Source of the DNA: Pelagibacterium lentulum
GTDB taxonomy: Bacteria > Pseudomonadota > Alphaproteobacteria > Rhizobiales > Devosiaceae
Direction: 5' to 3'
Assembly (NCBI RefSeq): GCF_003992625.1
Contig: NZ_RZMW01000041.1
Coordinates: 365,276-429,275 of the forward strand
Length of the DNA: 64,000 nucleotides
A program made the position numbers and the translations under genes. Below, piece by piece: positions 29,191 to 39,358 of the stretch. How positions within the stretch are numbered: the stretch's first letter is position 1; each line of letters starts with the position of its first letter. The notes under the pieces were generated by a model. That model was given only the letters and a program-made list of their open reading frames with translations. It had not been told where the DNA came from and did not search any database.

Positions 29191-30111
29191 TTGGCTTTGA
29201 ACGACGCTCCGAAAAAGCGCGAAAAGCGCAATCTTTCCGGCTGGCTGGTTTTTACCAAGCCCTATGACATGAGCTCGACCGAAGCTGTGGGCAAATTGCG
29301 CTGGCTCTATGGCGCAAAAAAGGGCGGACATGCGGGAACGCTTGATCCGCTGGCCACCGGTATCCTGCCGATAGCTTTTGGCGAAGCGACAAAGACGGTG
29401 CCCTATATTCAGGACGGAACCAAGGTTTACCAGTTCGATATTGTCTGGGGCAGTCAGACCAGCACCGACGATATCGAAGGGGAGGTGATCGCCACATCCG
29501 ATATGCGACCTTCGCTCGGGCAGCTCGAAGCCGCTCTGCCCGCGTTTACCGGCACCATCACCCAGATTCCGCCCGCCTTTTCGGCCATCAAGATCAAGGG
29601 CGAGCGGGCCTACGATCTGGCGCGGGCTGGCGAAAAACTCGATATGCCTGCACGCGAGGTCACAATCGATGCGATTGAAGTCCTCTCTCACTCGCTCGAG
29701 CGTTCGCGGCTCTCGGTCACCTGCGCCAAGGGCACATATGTCCGGGCGCTGGCCCGCGATATTGCCGAGATGCTCGGCACGAAGGGGCATGTGGGAGCCT
29801 TGCACCGCGCGCAGGTCGGCCCGTTTGGCGACAGCGATGCGATCAGCCTTGAGATGGTCGAGGCGGCGTCGGAAAGCGAGCGCGACGCGATGCTGCTGGC
29901 GCCAAGTGCCGGCTTACAGGACCTCGAAGAAGTCCGGGTCGATGCCAATCAGGCCACGATCATACGGCGGGGCAATCCAGTGCTTTTAACCGGCCGGGAT
30001 GCCCCGGTTGCGCTCGACGAGGCCTGGGCCAGCCACAGAGGCGAGGCTGTGGCTATTGGCTATGTGGAAAACGGGCAGTTCAAACCCAGCCGGGTGATCC
30101 TGCCCTCATAA
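29191..30111 (+). CDS. truB: tRNA pseudouridine(55) synthase
   Basis: TruB isomerises U55 in the T-loop of tRNAs. The 306-residue protein has the catalytic Asp in GGHAGTLDPLATGILPI, the SQTSTDDIEGEV motif, IPPAFSAIKIKGERAYDLAR and YVRALARDI. Translation begins at TTG, 6 bases after rbfA; a second TTG lies two codons on. The expected downstream rpsO and pnp are absent; trpS converges instead. Confidence 0.96.
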   Translation: MALNDAPKKREKRNLSGWLVFTKPYDMSSTEAVGKLRWLYGAKKGGHAGTLDPLATGILPIAFGEATKTVPYIQDGTKVYQFDIVWGSQTSTDDIEGEVIATSDMRPSLGQLEAALPAFTGTITQIPPAFSAIKIKGERAYDLARAGEKLDMPAREVTIDAIEVLSHSLERSRLSVTCAKGTYVRALARDIAEMLGTKGHVGALHRAQVGPFGDSDAISLEMVEAASESERDAMLLAPSAGLQDLEEVRVDANQATIIRRGNPVLLTGRDAPVALDEAWASHRGEAVAIGYVENGQFKPSRVILPS

Positions 30112-30135
30112 GACGACCGGCTGAGCTATATAGAT

Positions 30136-31167
30136 TTAGCGGATAAAGCCCACAATATCGCGCACTTCGAGCATGGTTTTCTCGGCCAGGATCGAGGCCC
30201 GTTCCGCGCCATCGCGCAAAACCGCATCAATGGTTTGTGGATCGTCGATCAGGCGGCGCATTTCATCGGCTATGGGCGCAAGCACCTCGACCGCCAGATC
30301 GGCAAGTGCGGGCTTGAACGTTCCCCAGCCTGCACCAGCGAACTGGTTGAGCACGTCCTGTTTGCTGGCATCGGTAAGCGCCGCGTAAATCCCGACGAGA
30401 TTGTCCGCTTCGGCACGGCCCTTGAGGCCTTCGACGTCCGAAGGCAGGGGTTCGGGATCGGTGGTGGCTTTCTTGATTTTCTTGGAAATCTTGTCAGCAT
30501 CGTCGAGCAGGGAAATGCGCGAGGCGTCCGATGGATCGGATTTGCTCATTTTCTTTGTGCCGTCACGCAGGCTCATGATGCGGGTTGCCGGCCCGGCGAT
30601 AAGCGGTTCGGTAATCGGGAAGAATTCGGGATCGAACCCGTTTGCGGCAATGGAGGCCGCATAATCATTGTTGAACTTCTGGGCTATGTCGCGGGTCAGT
30701 TCGAGATGCTGTTTCTGGTCGTCGCCCACCGGCACCGAGCCAGCCTTATAGAGCAGGATGTCGGCGGCCATAAGCGAGGGATAGGCCAGCAACCCCAGCG
30801 AAACATTCTCCGAATTTTTCCCGGCCTTGTCCTTGAACTGGGTCATCCGGTTCATCCAGCCGATGCGCGCAACGCAGTTGAACACCCAGGCAAGTTCGGC
30901 GTGCTGGACGACCTGGGACTGGTTGAAAACGATATGAGCCTTGGGATCGATCCCGGCTGCAATGAAGGCGGCCGCCACTTCGCGGGTCGCACGGCGCAAT
31001 TCGTCCGGGTCCTGCCAGACCGTGATTGCATGCATGTCGACGACGCAATAAAGGCACTCGTGGCTGTCCTGAAGCGGTACAAAGCGGCGGATCGCTCCAA
31101 GATAATTGCCCAGATGCAGGTCACCCGAAGGCTGAATACCGGAGAAGACGCGATTATTGGCAGGCAT
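30136..31167 (-). CDS. trpS: Tryptophanyl-tRNA synthetase
   Basis: This class I synthetase charges tRNA-Trp. The 343-residue protein carries [17 protein letters not shown], which includes the HIGH-type HLGN, the KMSKSD motif, and [18 protein letters not shown]. The frame is open to 31296, but the ATG at 31167 begins the conserved N-terminus [12 protein letters not shown]. It lies 64 bases after murJ. Confidence 0.97.
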   Translation of the reverse strand: MPANNRVFSGIQPSGDLHLGNYLGAIRRFVPLQDSHECLYCVVDMHAITVWQDPDELRRATREVAAAFIAAGIDPKAHIVFNQSQVVQHAELAWVFNCVARIGWMNRMTQFKDKAGKNSENVSLGLLAYPSLMAADILLYKAGSVPVGDDQKQHLELTRDIAQKFNNDYAASIAANGFDPEFFPITEPLIAGPATRIMSLRDGTKKMSKSDPSDASRISLLDDADKISKKIKKATTDPEPLPSDVEGLKGRAEADNLVGIYAALTDASKQDVLNQFAGAGWGTFKPALADLAVEVLAPIADEMRRLIDDPQTIDAVLRDGAERASILAEKTMLEVRDIVGFIR

Positions 31168-31231
31168 GTCGGATCGTCCAAGAGTCTTTTGTGAAGGGTC
31201 GTATGGGTTGGTCAGCAAGCGGTTTAGCCGT

Positions 31232-32794
31232 TCAGCCCCGCCGCCGCAAGCGCGAGAGCAAAACATCCATAGGCTGGACACGGCTGAAATGGACAAGAGC
31301 GAAGTACAGAACCAGCCCGCCCGCGATCAGAACACCAAGTGCGCCGATCCTGACAAGCGTATTGGTGCCGGTCTCCAAAAAGGGTTCAAGCCCGGCTGCG
31401 GCAAACCAGAGCGCAAACGCCATCGCCAGCGCTATAAACAGGATCATGGCGTGGCGCCGTATCTGGTCGGCGGGCAGGGAAAAATGACCGCGGCGCCAGA
31501 GAATGGTCATGAGCATCAGCGTATTGACCCAGCTCGACACTGTTGTCGCGATCGCGATGCCCACATGGGCAAGAAAGGGAAACAGTGCCAGTGCAATAGC
31601 AATATTGACCGCCACGGAAATCCCGGCCAGAACCGTTGGCGTCAGCGTATCCTCGCGCGCGAAAAAGCCCGGCTGGAAAACCTTGATCAGCACAAAGGCG
31701 GGCAGCCCGAAGGCAAAAGCGACCAGCGCATCGGCGGTTGCGCGGGTTGCTACCGCATCGAATGCCCCGCGCTCAAACAGAATGGAGATGATGGGGTAAG
31801 AAAGCGCCGCAAGCGCAGTCGCTGCGGGCAGACTGAGTAGCATGGAAATCAACAGCGAATTGTCCTGAGCCCGCTTGGCTTCCAACTCGCGCCCGCCTTT
31901 CAGGTGTCTCGAAAGCTCGGGCAAGAGCACGACCGAGATTGCAATGCCGATGATCCCAAGCGGCAATTGATAGAGCCGGTCGGCGTAATAGAGATAGGAA
32001 ATTGCGCTTTCGGCCTGACTGGCAATGATCGTCCCGACAAAAATATTGATCTGGGTGATCCCGCCCGCAAGAATTGCCGGAACCGCCAGAAGCCAGAAGC
32101 GCTGTACGTCCTTATCGACCCGCGGCCAGCGGAATCTTGGCAGAAAACCGGTTTTCTTCACCGCCCAGAGCACGAGTGCCAGTTGCACAATGCCTCCGGC
32201 CATGACCCCGATCGTTACCCAGACAGCATCGAAGGTGGGGCTGTTGTGCTGGTAAAGGATCAACCCGATCAGAACGATAATCGTTGCGATATTGAGAAGT
32301 ACCGGCGCAAAGGCGGCGGCAAAGAATCGGCCCAGCCCGTTCAATATGCCGCCATAGGCTGCCATCAGGCTCATGCAGGCAAGATAGGGGAAACAAATCC
32401 GGGTCAGAAGGACCGTTAGCTCGAACTTTTCGGGATCATCGAGAAAGCCCGGAACGAAGGGAACGAGAATTTGTTCCATGAAGATTTCGGCAAGGATGGT
32501 GACGATCACCAGAACCACGATCAGCCATGAAATGATCCGCCCGGCCAGACCGCGCGCCGCTTCTTCGCCGTCCTGTTCGAGCGCCTTGGCAAAAAGCGGC
32601 ACAAAGGCGGTGTTGAACGCGCCTTCGGCAAAAAGCCTGCGAAAAAGGTTGGGAAAACGGAAAGCTGCAAAAAAAGCGTCGGCGGCCGGTCCCGCGCCAA
32701 GGACGCCCGCCATCATCATGTCGCGGATAAAGCCGAAAATCCGGCTCAAAAGCGTCAGCGCGGAAACCGAGAAAAAGTTCCTGTAAAGGCTCAC
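31232..32794 (-). CDS. murJ: Lipid II flippase MurJ
   Basis: MurJ moves lipid II across the inner membrane for peptidoglycan assembly. The 520-residue protein is almost wholly hydrophobic with about 14 membrane segments. It begins with the MVF-type [27 protein letters not shown], contains [21 protein letters not shown] with its essential Arg residues, and [15 protein letters not shown]. It overlaps the end of glnD by four bases (ATGA) and precedes trpS. Confidence 0.97.
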   Translation of the reverse strand: MSLYRNFFSVSALTLLSRIFGFIRDMMMAGVLGAGPAADAFFAAFRFPNLFRRLFAEGAFNTAFVPLFAKALEQDGEEAARGLAGRIISWLIVVLVIVTILAEIFMEQILVPFVPGFLDDPEKFELTVLLTRICFPYLACMSLMAAYGGILNGLGRFFAAAFAPVLLNIATIIVLIGLILYQHNSPTFDAVWVTIGVMAGGIVQLALVLWAVKKTGFLPRFRWPRVDKDVQRFWLLAVPAILAGGITQINIFVGTIIASQAESAISYLYYADRLYQLPLGIIGIAISVVLLPELSRHLKGGRELEAKRAQDNSLLISMLLSLPAATALAALSYPIISILFERGAFDAVATRATADALVAFAFGLPAFVLIKVFQPGFFAREDTLTPTVLAGISVAVNIAIALALFPFLAHVGIAIATTVSSWVNTLMLMTILWRRGHFSLPADQIRRHAMILFIALAMAFALWFAAAGLEPFLETGTNTLVRIGALGVLIAGGLVLYFALVHFSRVQPMDVLLSRLRRRG

Positions 32795-35586
32795 GCAGAT
32801 GCTTTCTGCTTTTCGTCCGGCTCGAACACCGCTTCGAGCGCATCGCGGATGCGCTTTTGGCGGCTCTTGGATTCGATCTTTCCGCCCATGAGATCGGTCA
32901 CATAAAAGACGTCCACCGCCTTTTCGCCATAGGTGCCGATATGGGCAGAGCCAATGGTGAGGTTGAGATCGGAAATGGCGCGGGTGAGATGAAAGAGCAG
33001 GCCGGTTCGATCGAGCCCGGAAATCTCGATCACGGTGAACTTGTCGGAAAGCGCATTGGAAATGAAGATTTCGGTGGGCACCGAAAAAGGTTTCAAACGC
33101 CGGTTATAGCGCGAATCGTGGCCCAGATCGGCAGGCAGATATTTCCTGCCTTCCAAAAGCGCCTTGACCGTTTCGGTGATGCGGGCGGCGCGCAGCTTTT
33201 CGTCCTCATCGGTCTTGAAGCTGCGGCGCAGCCGGAACGTATCGAGCGCGTGCCCGTCGCGCGTATTGAAAATCTGCGCTCCGATAATCGAGGCATCCGC
33301 CATGGTGCAGGCCCCGGCAATAAGGGACAGGAGCCGGGGATGATCGGGGGTGTAGAAACTGACTTCGGTAATGCCTTCAAAGGCCTTGATGGCAGTGGAA
33401 CCTGCAAAAACATCCCCGGAGCCTTCAATCTTTTCGATCATACGCGCATGGGCCAGTTGCAATTCAGGCTCGGCCCGCAGCCAGTAATTGGGATAATGGC
33501 GGTCGATATAGGCATCGATCCGGTCCCTGGGCCAGCCTTTGAGGGCCGCGCCCAGCTCCTCTTGCGCCTCGGCTATCCGGTCGCGTTGGGAGACCTGGGA
33601 ATGGCCGCCCGAAAGAAGCGGCTCGGTTGCATAGTAAAGCGCCCGCAGGAGCGAGCCTTTCCAGCCTGTCCAGACGCCGGGACCGACCGCGCGGATGTCG
33701 CAGGCAGTCAGGATCATCAAAAGCGCGAGCCGTTGCGGGCTTTGAACGACGGCCGCAAAGTTGCGCGCGGTTTCGGGATCCTGAATATCGCGGCTCTGGG
33801 CAATTTCGCTCATCAGCAGATGATAGCGCACGAGCCAGGCAACGGTTTCGGTTTCGGCGGCTGAAAGGCCGAGACGCGGACAGAATTTCCGCGCGACCTG
33901 CTCGCCTGCCTCGGAATGGTCTTCGGGCCGCCCCTTGGCGATGTCGTGAAGGAAAAGCGCGATATAGAGCAGCCGCACATCGGCGAGATGGGGCAAAAGC
34001 TCATGGGTCAGGGGCAATTCGTCCTTCAGACCCCCATTGGCGATTTGCGCCATCACGCCCACCGAGCGGATCAGGTGCTCGTCGACCGTATAGTGGTGAT
34101 ACATGTTGAACTGCATCAGCGCGACGATCTTGCCGAATTCAGGTACGAACTTGCCGAGAACGCCGGCCTCGTTCATCCAGCGCAGCACGCGCTCGACATA
34201 AGTGGGAGTCGTCAGAATCTCGAGAAAATAGGCATTGGCTTGCGGATCGGCGCGCAAGTTCTTGTCGATCAGCCGGATCGAGCGGGTAATCTGCTTGAGC
34301 GCATCGGGATGAAACATGACCCCTTCGCGGCCCGCGACAAGGAAAATCTTTATGAGATTGACCGGGTCTTTTTCAAAAACGTCCGGGGCGCTGGTCGTAA
34401 TGCGGCCATGCTCGAGGATGAAATCGGACTCCTCCTTAATAGCTCGGCGCGCCTTGCGGAAGCTGGCAAAGACCCGGCCGAACGTATCGACCTTCTTGGC
34501 ATGAGCAAATTCAAGCGAGGTGCAGAAAATGCGGGTGAGATCGCCTACGTCCTTGGCCACAAGGAAGTAGCGCTTCATGAAGCGCTCTACCCCGAGCATT
34601 CCGGCCCTGTTGGCGTATCCCAACCGCTCGGCCATTTCCTGCTGAACTTCAAAGGTCAGCCGGTCGTCCGCGCGCCCGACAAGGAAATGCAGGTTGCAGC
34701 GCACGGCCCATAAAAAATCTTCCGCGCGCTGAAACGCCCGGAATTCCTGGCGGGAAAAGACGCCTTTTTCGATAAGTTCATCGGAGGTTTGCACGCGGTA
34801 GAAATATTTGCCGATCCAATAGAGCGTATTGAGATCGCGCAATCCGCCCTTGCCGTCCTTGATGTTGGGCTCGACCACATAACGGGTATTGCCCTGCGCG
34901 TCGTGGCGGGCGTCGCGTTCGGCCATCTTGGCGGCGATGAATTCCGGCCCGGTCGATGCTACGATATCGGCCTCGAACCGGGTGCGCATCTGATCGAACA
35001 AGCGCTGGTCCCCGACGAGAAACCGGGATTCGAGCGTGGCGGTGCGGATTGTCATGTCCGATTTGGCCATACGGATGGAATCGTCGACCGAACGCACCGC
35101 ATGACCAACTTTCTGGCCCAGATCCCACAGAATGTAGAGCACGAATTCGGTGACTGATTCCCCCCAGGGGGTCTGCTTGTAGGGCAGGATGAACAAAAGA
35201 TCGATATCGGAGCCGGGCGCCAGCGTGCCCCGGCCATAGCCACCTACAGCCGCAATCGCCAGCGCTTCGGCTTCCGATGGGTTCTCGCGTGGGAAAACAT
35301 AGCGTGTTGCCCATAGATGAACCGCCTGAATGATCGTGTCTTCGGCAGCGCAAAGAGCCTCGGCACAGCGCGTGCCCTTATGGGTTGCAATCAATTCGGC
35401 TTCAGCGGCCTTGCGGGCGGCTTTAAGGGCCGCTCGTACGCGATCGAGCAGAATGGCGCGCGCTTCCGGGCTTTCCGGCTTTTTGCCGTCTAGCGCTTCA
35501 AAAACCTCCTCAACGAGCCCAACGGCGCTTAACCCGCGCTGGATGCTGCGTTTTTTTGTCGGCAATTCAGCTTGCGCTGTCGGCAT
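32791..35586 (-). CDS. glnD: Bifunctional PII uridylyltransferase/uridylyl-removing enzyme
   Basis: GlnD senses glutamine and uridylylates or deuridylylates PII proteins, controlling nitrogen assimilation. Domains in order over 931 residues: nucleotidyltransferase with GGYGRGTLAPGSDIDLLF, the GlnD linker region, an HD hydrolase domain with FLHDIAKGRPEDHSE, and two C-terminal ACT domains (EVSFYTPDHPRLLSLIAGA and VIEISGLDRTGLLFHLTRA). It overlaps mutS by 20 bases and murJ by four, forming mutS-glnD-murJ. Confidence 0.97.
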   Translation of the reverse strand: MPTAQAELPTKKRSIQRGLSAVGLVEEVFEALDGKKPESPEARAILLDRVRAALKAARKAAEAELIATHKGTRCAEALCAAEDTIIQAVHLWATRYVFPRENPSEAEALAIAAVGGYGRGTLAPGSDIDLLFILPYKQTPWGESVTEFVLYILWDLGQKVGHAVRSVDDSIRMAKSDMTIRTATLESRFLVGDQRLFDQMRTRFEADIVASTGPEFIAAKMAERDARHDAQGNTRYVVEPNIKDGKGGLRDLNTLYWIGKYFYRVQTSDELIEKGVFSRQEFRAFQRAEDFLWAVRCNLHFLVGRADDRLTFEVQQEMAERLGYANRAGMLGVERFMKRYFLVAKDVGDLTRIFCTSLEFAHAKKVDTFGRVFASFRKARRAIKEESDFILEHGRITTSAPDVFEKDPVNLIKIFLVAGREGVMFHPDALKQITRSIRLIDKNLRADPQANAYFLEILTTPTYVERVLRWMNEAGVLGKFVPEFGKIVALMQFNMYHHYTVDEHLIRSVGVMAQIANGGLKDELPLTHELLPHLADVRLLYIALFLHDIAKGRPEDHSEAGEQVARKFCPRLGLSAAETETVAWLVRYHLLMSEIAQSRDIQDPETARNFAAVVQSPQRLALLMILTACDIRAVGPGVWTGWKGSLLRALYYATEPLLSGGHSQVSQRDRIAEAQEELGAALKGWPRDRIDAYIDRHYPNYWLRAEPELQLAHARMIEKIEGSGDVFAGSTAIKAFEGITEVSFYTPDHPRLLSLIAGACTMADASIIGAQIFNTRDGHALDTFRLRRSFKTDEDEKLRAARITETVKALLEGRKYLPADLGHDSRYNRRLKPFSVPTEIFISNALSDKFTVIEISGLDRTGLLFHLTRAISDLNLTIGSAHIGTYGEKAVDVFYVTDLMGGKIESKSRQKRIRDALEAVFEPDEKQKASA

Positions 35587-38275
35587 TGGCGGCCTTTTTC
35601 AAAGCGTAAATCCACTCAAGCGCCTCGCGAGGGGTCATATCGTCGGGACGCACGGCGTCAACCATATCATCGATTGGGTTAGCACGAAGTTGAGGCGCGG
35701 CAGGGGTGTGGGCGAAAAGCGGCAGATCGTCAAGCACCGCCCCCTTTGTGCCATGGCCGCTCTTTTCGAGCAGGTCGAGCACCTGACGCGCCCGATCAAG
35801 CACTGGCGCAGGCAGCCCTGCCAGCCGGGCCACCTGAATACCATAGGAACGGTCGGCCGCCCCAGGGCCGACTTCATGGAGAAAAATCACATCGCCTTTA
35901 TATTCCCGCACCTTCATAGTGTGATTGGACACTCGGGCCAGACTTTGACTGAGCGCGGTCAATTCGTGGTAATGGGTGGCAAAAAGCGCCCGGCAGCCTG
36001 TGGTTTCATGCAGGGCCTCGACACAGGCCCAGGCAATGGAAAGCCCGTCAAATGTTGCGGTGCCGCGTCCGATTTCATCGAGGATCACAAGTGAACGCCG
36101 CGTGGCGCGTTCGAGAATGGCAGCGGTTTCCACCATTTCGACCATGAAGGTCGAGCGGCCTTGCGCAATATCGTCCGATGCCCCGACGCGGGAGAATACC
36201 CGGTCGATCACCCCGATATGGGCCGCGCTTGCAGGGACAAACGAGCCCATTTGCGCAAGGATCGCAATCAGTGCGTTCTGGCGCAGAAAGGTCGACTTAC
36301 CGCCCATATTGGGACCAGTGATGAGCCAAAGCTGGCCGCCGCCATTTTCAGGGGGCGGTGAAAGATCGCAATCATTGGCGACAAAGCTGGCGCCTTGATC
36401 GGACAGCATGGTTTCAACCACCGGATGGCGTCCGCCATCGATTTCAAAAGCCAGGCCGTCATCGATCCGCGGACGGCAGAAATTGCGTTCGGCAGCAAGG
36501 TGGGCGAGCGCGCAATAAAGATCGAGTTCGGCCAGCCCATCGGCTGCCTTTTGCAAAGGCTCTGCCGCATCGAGCACTTTTTGGCGCAAAAGCGCGAACA
36601 CCGCCAGTTCGATTTCGGTTGCAACATCGTTGGCCCGCGCAATCTTGCCTTCAAGATCGGCAAGCTCTCCGGTCGTAAACCGCATGGCATTGGCCAGGGT
36701 CTGGCGGTGAATGAAAACCTGCTTGTGGGGTTCTTCCAAAAGCGTGGCGCCATGGGCCGCTGGCACCTCGACGAAAAAGCCCAGCACATTGTTGTGCTTG
36801 ATCTTGAGCGCGCGCACGCCAGTCGCCTCGATCAGATCGGCCTGCAATTGCGCAATCACCTTGCGGCTTTCGCTGCCAAGCTGCCGCTGGGTGTCGAGTT
36901 CTGTGTCATAGCCTTCGCGCACGAACCCGCCATCGCGGATCAAAAGCGGCACCTCATCGCGCAATGCGGTTTCCAGCAGTTGCGCGAGATCGGCAGGAGA
37001 GGCGGCAAGTTCACCAGCAAGGTTCTGGAGATTGGGCGGCAAAAGCGCTATTTTTTCAAGTTCTCCGGCCAGTTGATGGGCGCAGGCCACCGCTTTGCCA
37101 ATGGCCAGAAGATCGCGCGGGCCACCCCGTTCAAGCGAAAGCCGCGTCAACGCGCGCGCCAGATCGGGGGTTGATTTGAGTCCCGCGCGCAAAATCGTGC
37201 GCTCAAGGGAATGATCGAGAAGCGCGCTAACCGCATCGAGCCTGTCGTTGATCGCCCCTGCATCGACAAGCGGGGCGGCAAGCCTGTGGGTCAGAAGCCT
37301 TGCGCCGGGGGCGGTGACGGTCATATCGATGGTGTGGCGCAGCGCACCTTTGGTTTCACCCCTGTTGGTGGTCAGCAGTTCAAGCGAATGGCGGGTCGCC
37401 AGATCGATCCGCATATGGGCGGAGGTCGTCTCAACTTCAGGCGCCCGCAAGAATACGCCCGCAGCTTTCTGGGTTTCCCCGATATAGCCGATCAGGGCGC
37501 CAAGGGCTGCACGGGCCGGACGGGAAAAGGCGGTTGGATCGACCGAGCCATCGGCGAAGGTTTCGCGCAAGGCTTGAGCACCCATCTCGGAGTCGAAATG
37601 TTCGCCATCGCGCAGGGTTGCGCGCGATTTCAGGTTCGGCGGCAATCGATGGGTCTGGTTGAGCTGATCGAGCGTTTGCCCGGTCAGGATCAATTCGGCC
37701 GGATCGATACGGGCAAGTTCATCGGCAAGCGCTTCAGCCTTGATATCGGCTGACCTGAGTTCGCCGGTCGAAATATCGGCCCAGGCAAGCGCATATTCGT
37801 TCTCCCCATGCCGCAGAACTGCAAGGCTGGCGAGGAAATTGTTCGCACCCTTGGGCAAGAGATCGTCTTCGGTCAACGTGCCGGGTGTTACCAGCCGTAC
37901 GACATCACGTTTGACCACCGATTTCGAGCCGCGCTTTTTCGCTTCGGCGGGGTCTTCCACCTGCTCGCACACCGCAACCCTGTGGCCCAGCGCAATGAGC
38001 TTTTTGAGATAATCCTGCGCGGCGTGAACCGGCACGCCGCACATGGGGATATCCTGATCGAGATGCTTGCCGCGCTTGGTCAGCGTAATGCCAAGCGCTG
38101 CTGCCGCGATTTCGGCATCTTCAAAAAAGAGCTCGTAGAAATCGCCCATGCGGTAAAACAGCAGATAGCCGGGATTGATGCCCTTGATCTCGAAAAACTG
38201 CGCCATCATGGGCGTCAGTCCCGCTGGGGCCGGGGCCGGTGCGCTATACTGTTCTTGCTGCGCGGCGTGGGTCAT
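35567..38275 (-). CDS. mutS: DNA mismatch repair protein MutS
   Basis: MutS recognises mismatches and recruits MutL. The 902-residue protein has the mismatch-contacting FYRMGDFYELF (Phe-x-Glu is represented by the FYELF segment), Walker A GPNMGGKSTFLRQ, Walker B SLVILDEIGRGTATFDG and the helix-turn-helix near the C-terminus. An Ala/Pro-rich start precedes domain I. It is the first gene of mutS-glnD-murJ. Confidence 0.98.
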   Translation of the reverse strand: MTHAAQQEQYSAPAPAPAGLTPMMAQFFEIKGINPGYLLFYRMGDFYELFFEDAEIAAAALGITLTKRGKHLDQDIPMCGVPVHAAQDYLKKLIALGHRVAVCEQVEDPAEAKKRGSKSVVKRDVVRLVTPGTLTEDDLLPKGANNFLASLAVLRHGENEYALAWADISTGELRSADIKAEALADELARIDPAELILTGQTLDQLNQTHRLPPNLKSRATLRDGEHFDSEMGAQALRETFADGSVDPTAFSRPARAALGALIGYIGETQKAAGVFLRAPEVETTSAHMRIDLATRHSLELLTTNRGETKGALRHTIDMTVTAPGARLLTHRLAAPLVDAGAINDRLDAVSALLDHSLERTILRAGLKSTPDLARALTRLSLERGGPRDLLAIGKAVACAHQLAGELEKIALLPPNLQNLAGELAASPADLAQLLETALRDEVPLLIRDGGFVREGYDTELDTQRQLGSESRKVIAQLQADLIEATGVRALKIKHNNVLGFFVEVPAAHGATLLEEPHKQVFIHRQTLANAMRFTTGELADLEGKIARANDVATEIELAVFALLRQKVLDAAEPLQKAADGLAELDLYCALAHLAAERNFCRPRIDDGLAFEIDGGRHPVVETMLSDQGASFVANDCDLSPPPENGGGQLWLITGPNMGGKSTFLRQNALIAILAQMGSFVPASAAHIGVIDRVFSRVGASDDIAQGRSTFMVEMVETAAILERATRRSLVILDEIGRGTATFDGLSIAWACVEALHETTGCRALFATHYHELTALSQSLARVSNHTMKVREYKGDVIFLHEVGPGAADRSYGIQVARLAGLPAPVLDRARQVLDLLEKSGHGTKGAVLDDLPLFAHTPAAPQLRANPIDDMVDAVRPDDMTPREALEWIYALKKAANADSAS

Positions 38276-38383
38276 GTTTGGCGCTTACACTCAAACCTTT
38301 TGGGATTGCTGGTGAACCGGAGGGTCAGGGGATCAGAAGCTAATCGATATCGATGCCAATTCCAACAGCACCGCAGATAACAT

Positions 38384-39250
38384 TCATGGCTCTTTCACTG
38401 CTTGGGCTGAGACAAGGTCGCGCCCCGTCACCGCTATAAAGCGGCGCCGGAACGGGGCCGGGATGGCATTAAGCCGGGTAATGACCATCACATCGGTGGT
38501 ATCAAAGGCCGTATCCGTGTGCGCGGACCGCCCGAAAATTGCATTGACCTTGAGATAGCCGCGAATCAGCGGCGGCATTGCGCGCAGGGCCGCACGGGTG
38601 TCTGCCTTTCGGGGCACGGTTTGGTTCATGGGCATTTCGGTTTCTTTATGCGCGTAAACCTCCCAATCTTTTTGCACAGCAAGATTATGCAGCAGGCCAA
38701 GCGACAACCTGTGACGCGCGCCATCGCTGCCTGGAAAGCTCGCCGAGCCGAAAAAGACATCGATCCGGTAAAGACAGGCATAGGCCCAAAGCCCGCACCA
38801 AAGGACATCAAGCGTGGATTTGCCACGATGGCTTTTGGCCACGCAGGAGCGGCCAAGCTCGCAAAAGCGCAAATGCGCGTGGCGAGCGAGGAGCGGCGCC
38901 ACGTCAAAGCCCGATTGGGCATAATGGCCGTTGATTGCCTTTTCGGGGCGCAGCGCCCTATAGGTGCCGACCACCAGAGGCTGCCCGTCAAGCCCGGTCA
39001 ATGCCTTATCGCAAACGATGATGTGGTCGCATTGAGCGTCGAAGCTGTCGGTTTCAAGCCGGTACTGGTCGAGAACGCCAGTGGGGCGCGCGCCCATTTC
39101 CTCGCAGAAAACGCGATAGCGTAATGCCAGCGCCGCCCGTATCTGGGCCGGGCTGGTTGCAAGACGCACCTCAAGCGTGCCGATCCGGGCCAGAATATCT
39201 CTGGCCGGAGCGTCAAACGAAACGGATCTAGCCTCTGGCAAAAGGGTCAT
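38384..39250 (-). CDS. OlsB-like N-acyltransferase (GNAT fold)
   Basis: The 288-residue protein has RYRVFCEEMG, the conserved start of the PF13444-type acyltransferases that include OlsB (3-hydroxyacyl-ACP-dependent ornithine N-acyltransferase of ornithine-lipid synthesis). FCELGRSCVAKSHRG and DVFFGSASFPG are also typical. The ATG at 39250 follows GGTGGGG; the longer frame to 39295 has no ribosome-binding site. OlsA is not beside it, so whether it makes lyso-ornithine lipid or acts as a related hemolysin-like acyltransferase is open. It lies downstream of galM and upstream of mutS. Confidence 0.85.
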   Translation of the reverse strand: MTLLPEARSVSFDAPARDILARIGTLEVRLATSPAQIRAALALRYRVFCEEMGARPTGVLDQYRLETDSFDAQCDHIIVCDKALTGLDGQPLVVGTYRALRPEKAINGHYAQSGFDVAPLLARHAHLRFCELGRSCVAKSHRGKSTLDVLWCGLWAYACLYRIDVFFGSASFPGSDGARHRLSLGLLHNLAVQKDWEVYAHKETEMPMNQTVPRKADTRAALRAMPPLIRGYLKVNAIFGRSAHTDTAFDTTDVMVITRLNAIPAPFRRRFIAVTGRDLVSAQAVKEP

Positions 39251-39358
39251 CGCCCCACCGGTTCTTCGCGCGGCACCGCGCCGATCATGGGCCATTTTCT
39301 AAGCAGACGATGCACCAGCGTAAAGCGTATTCGGACTCAAATCGGCGTGGGTTGGCCC

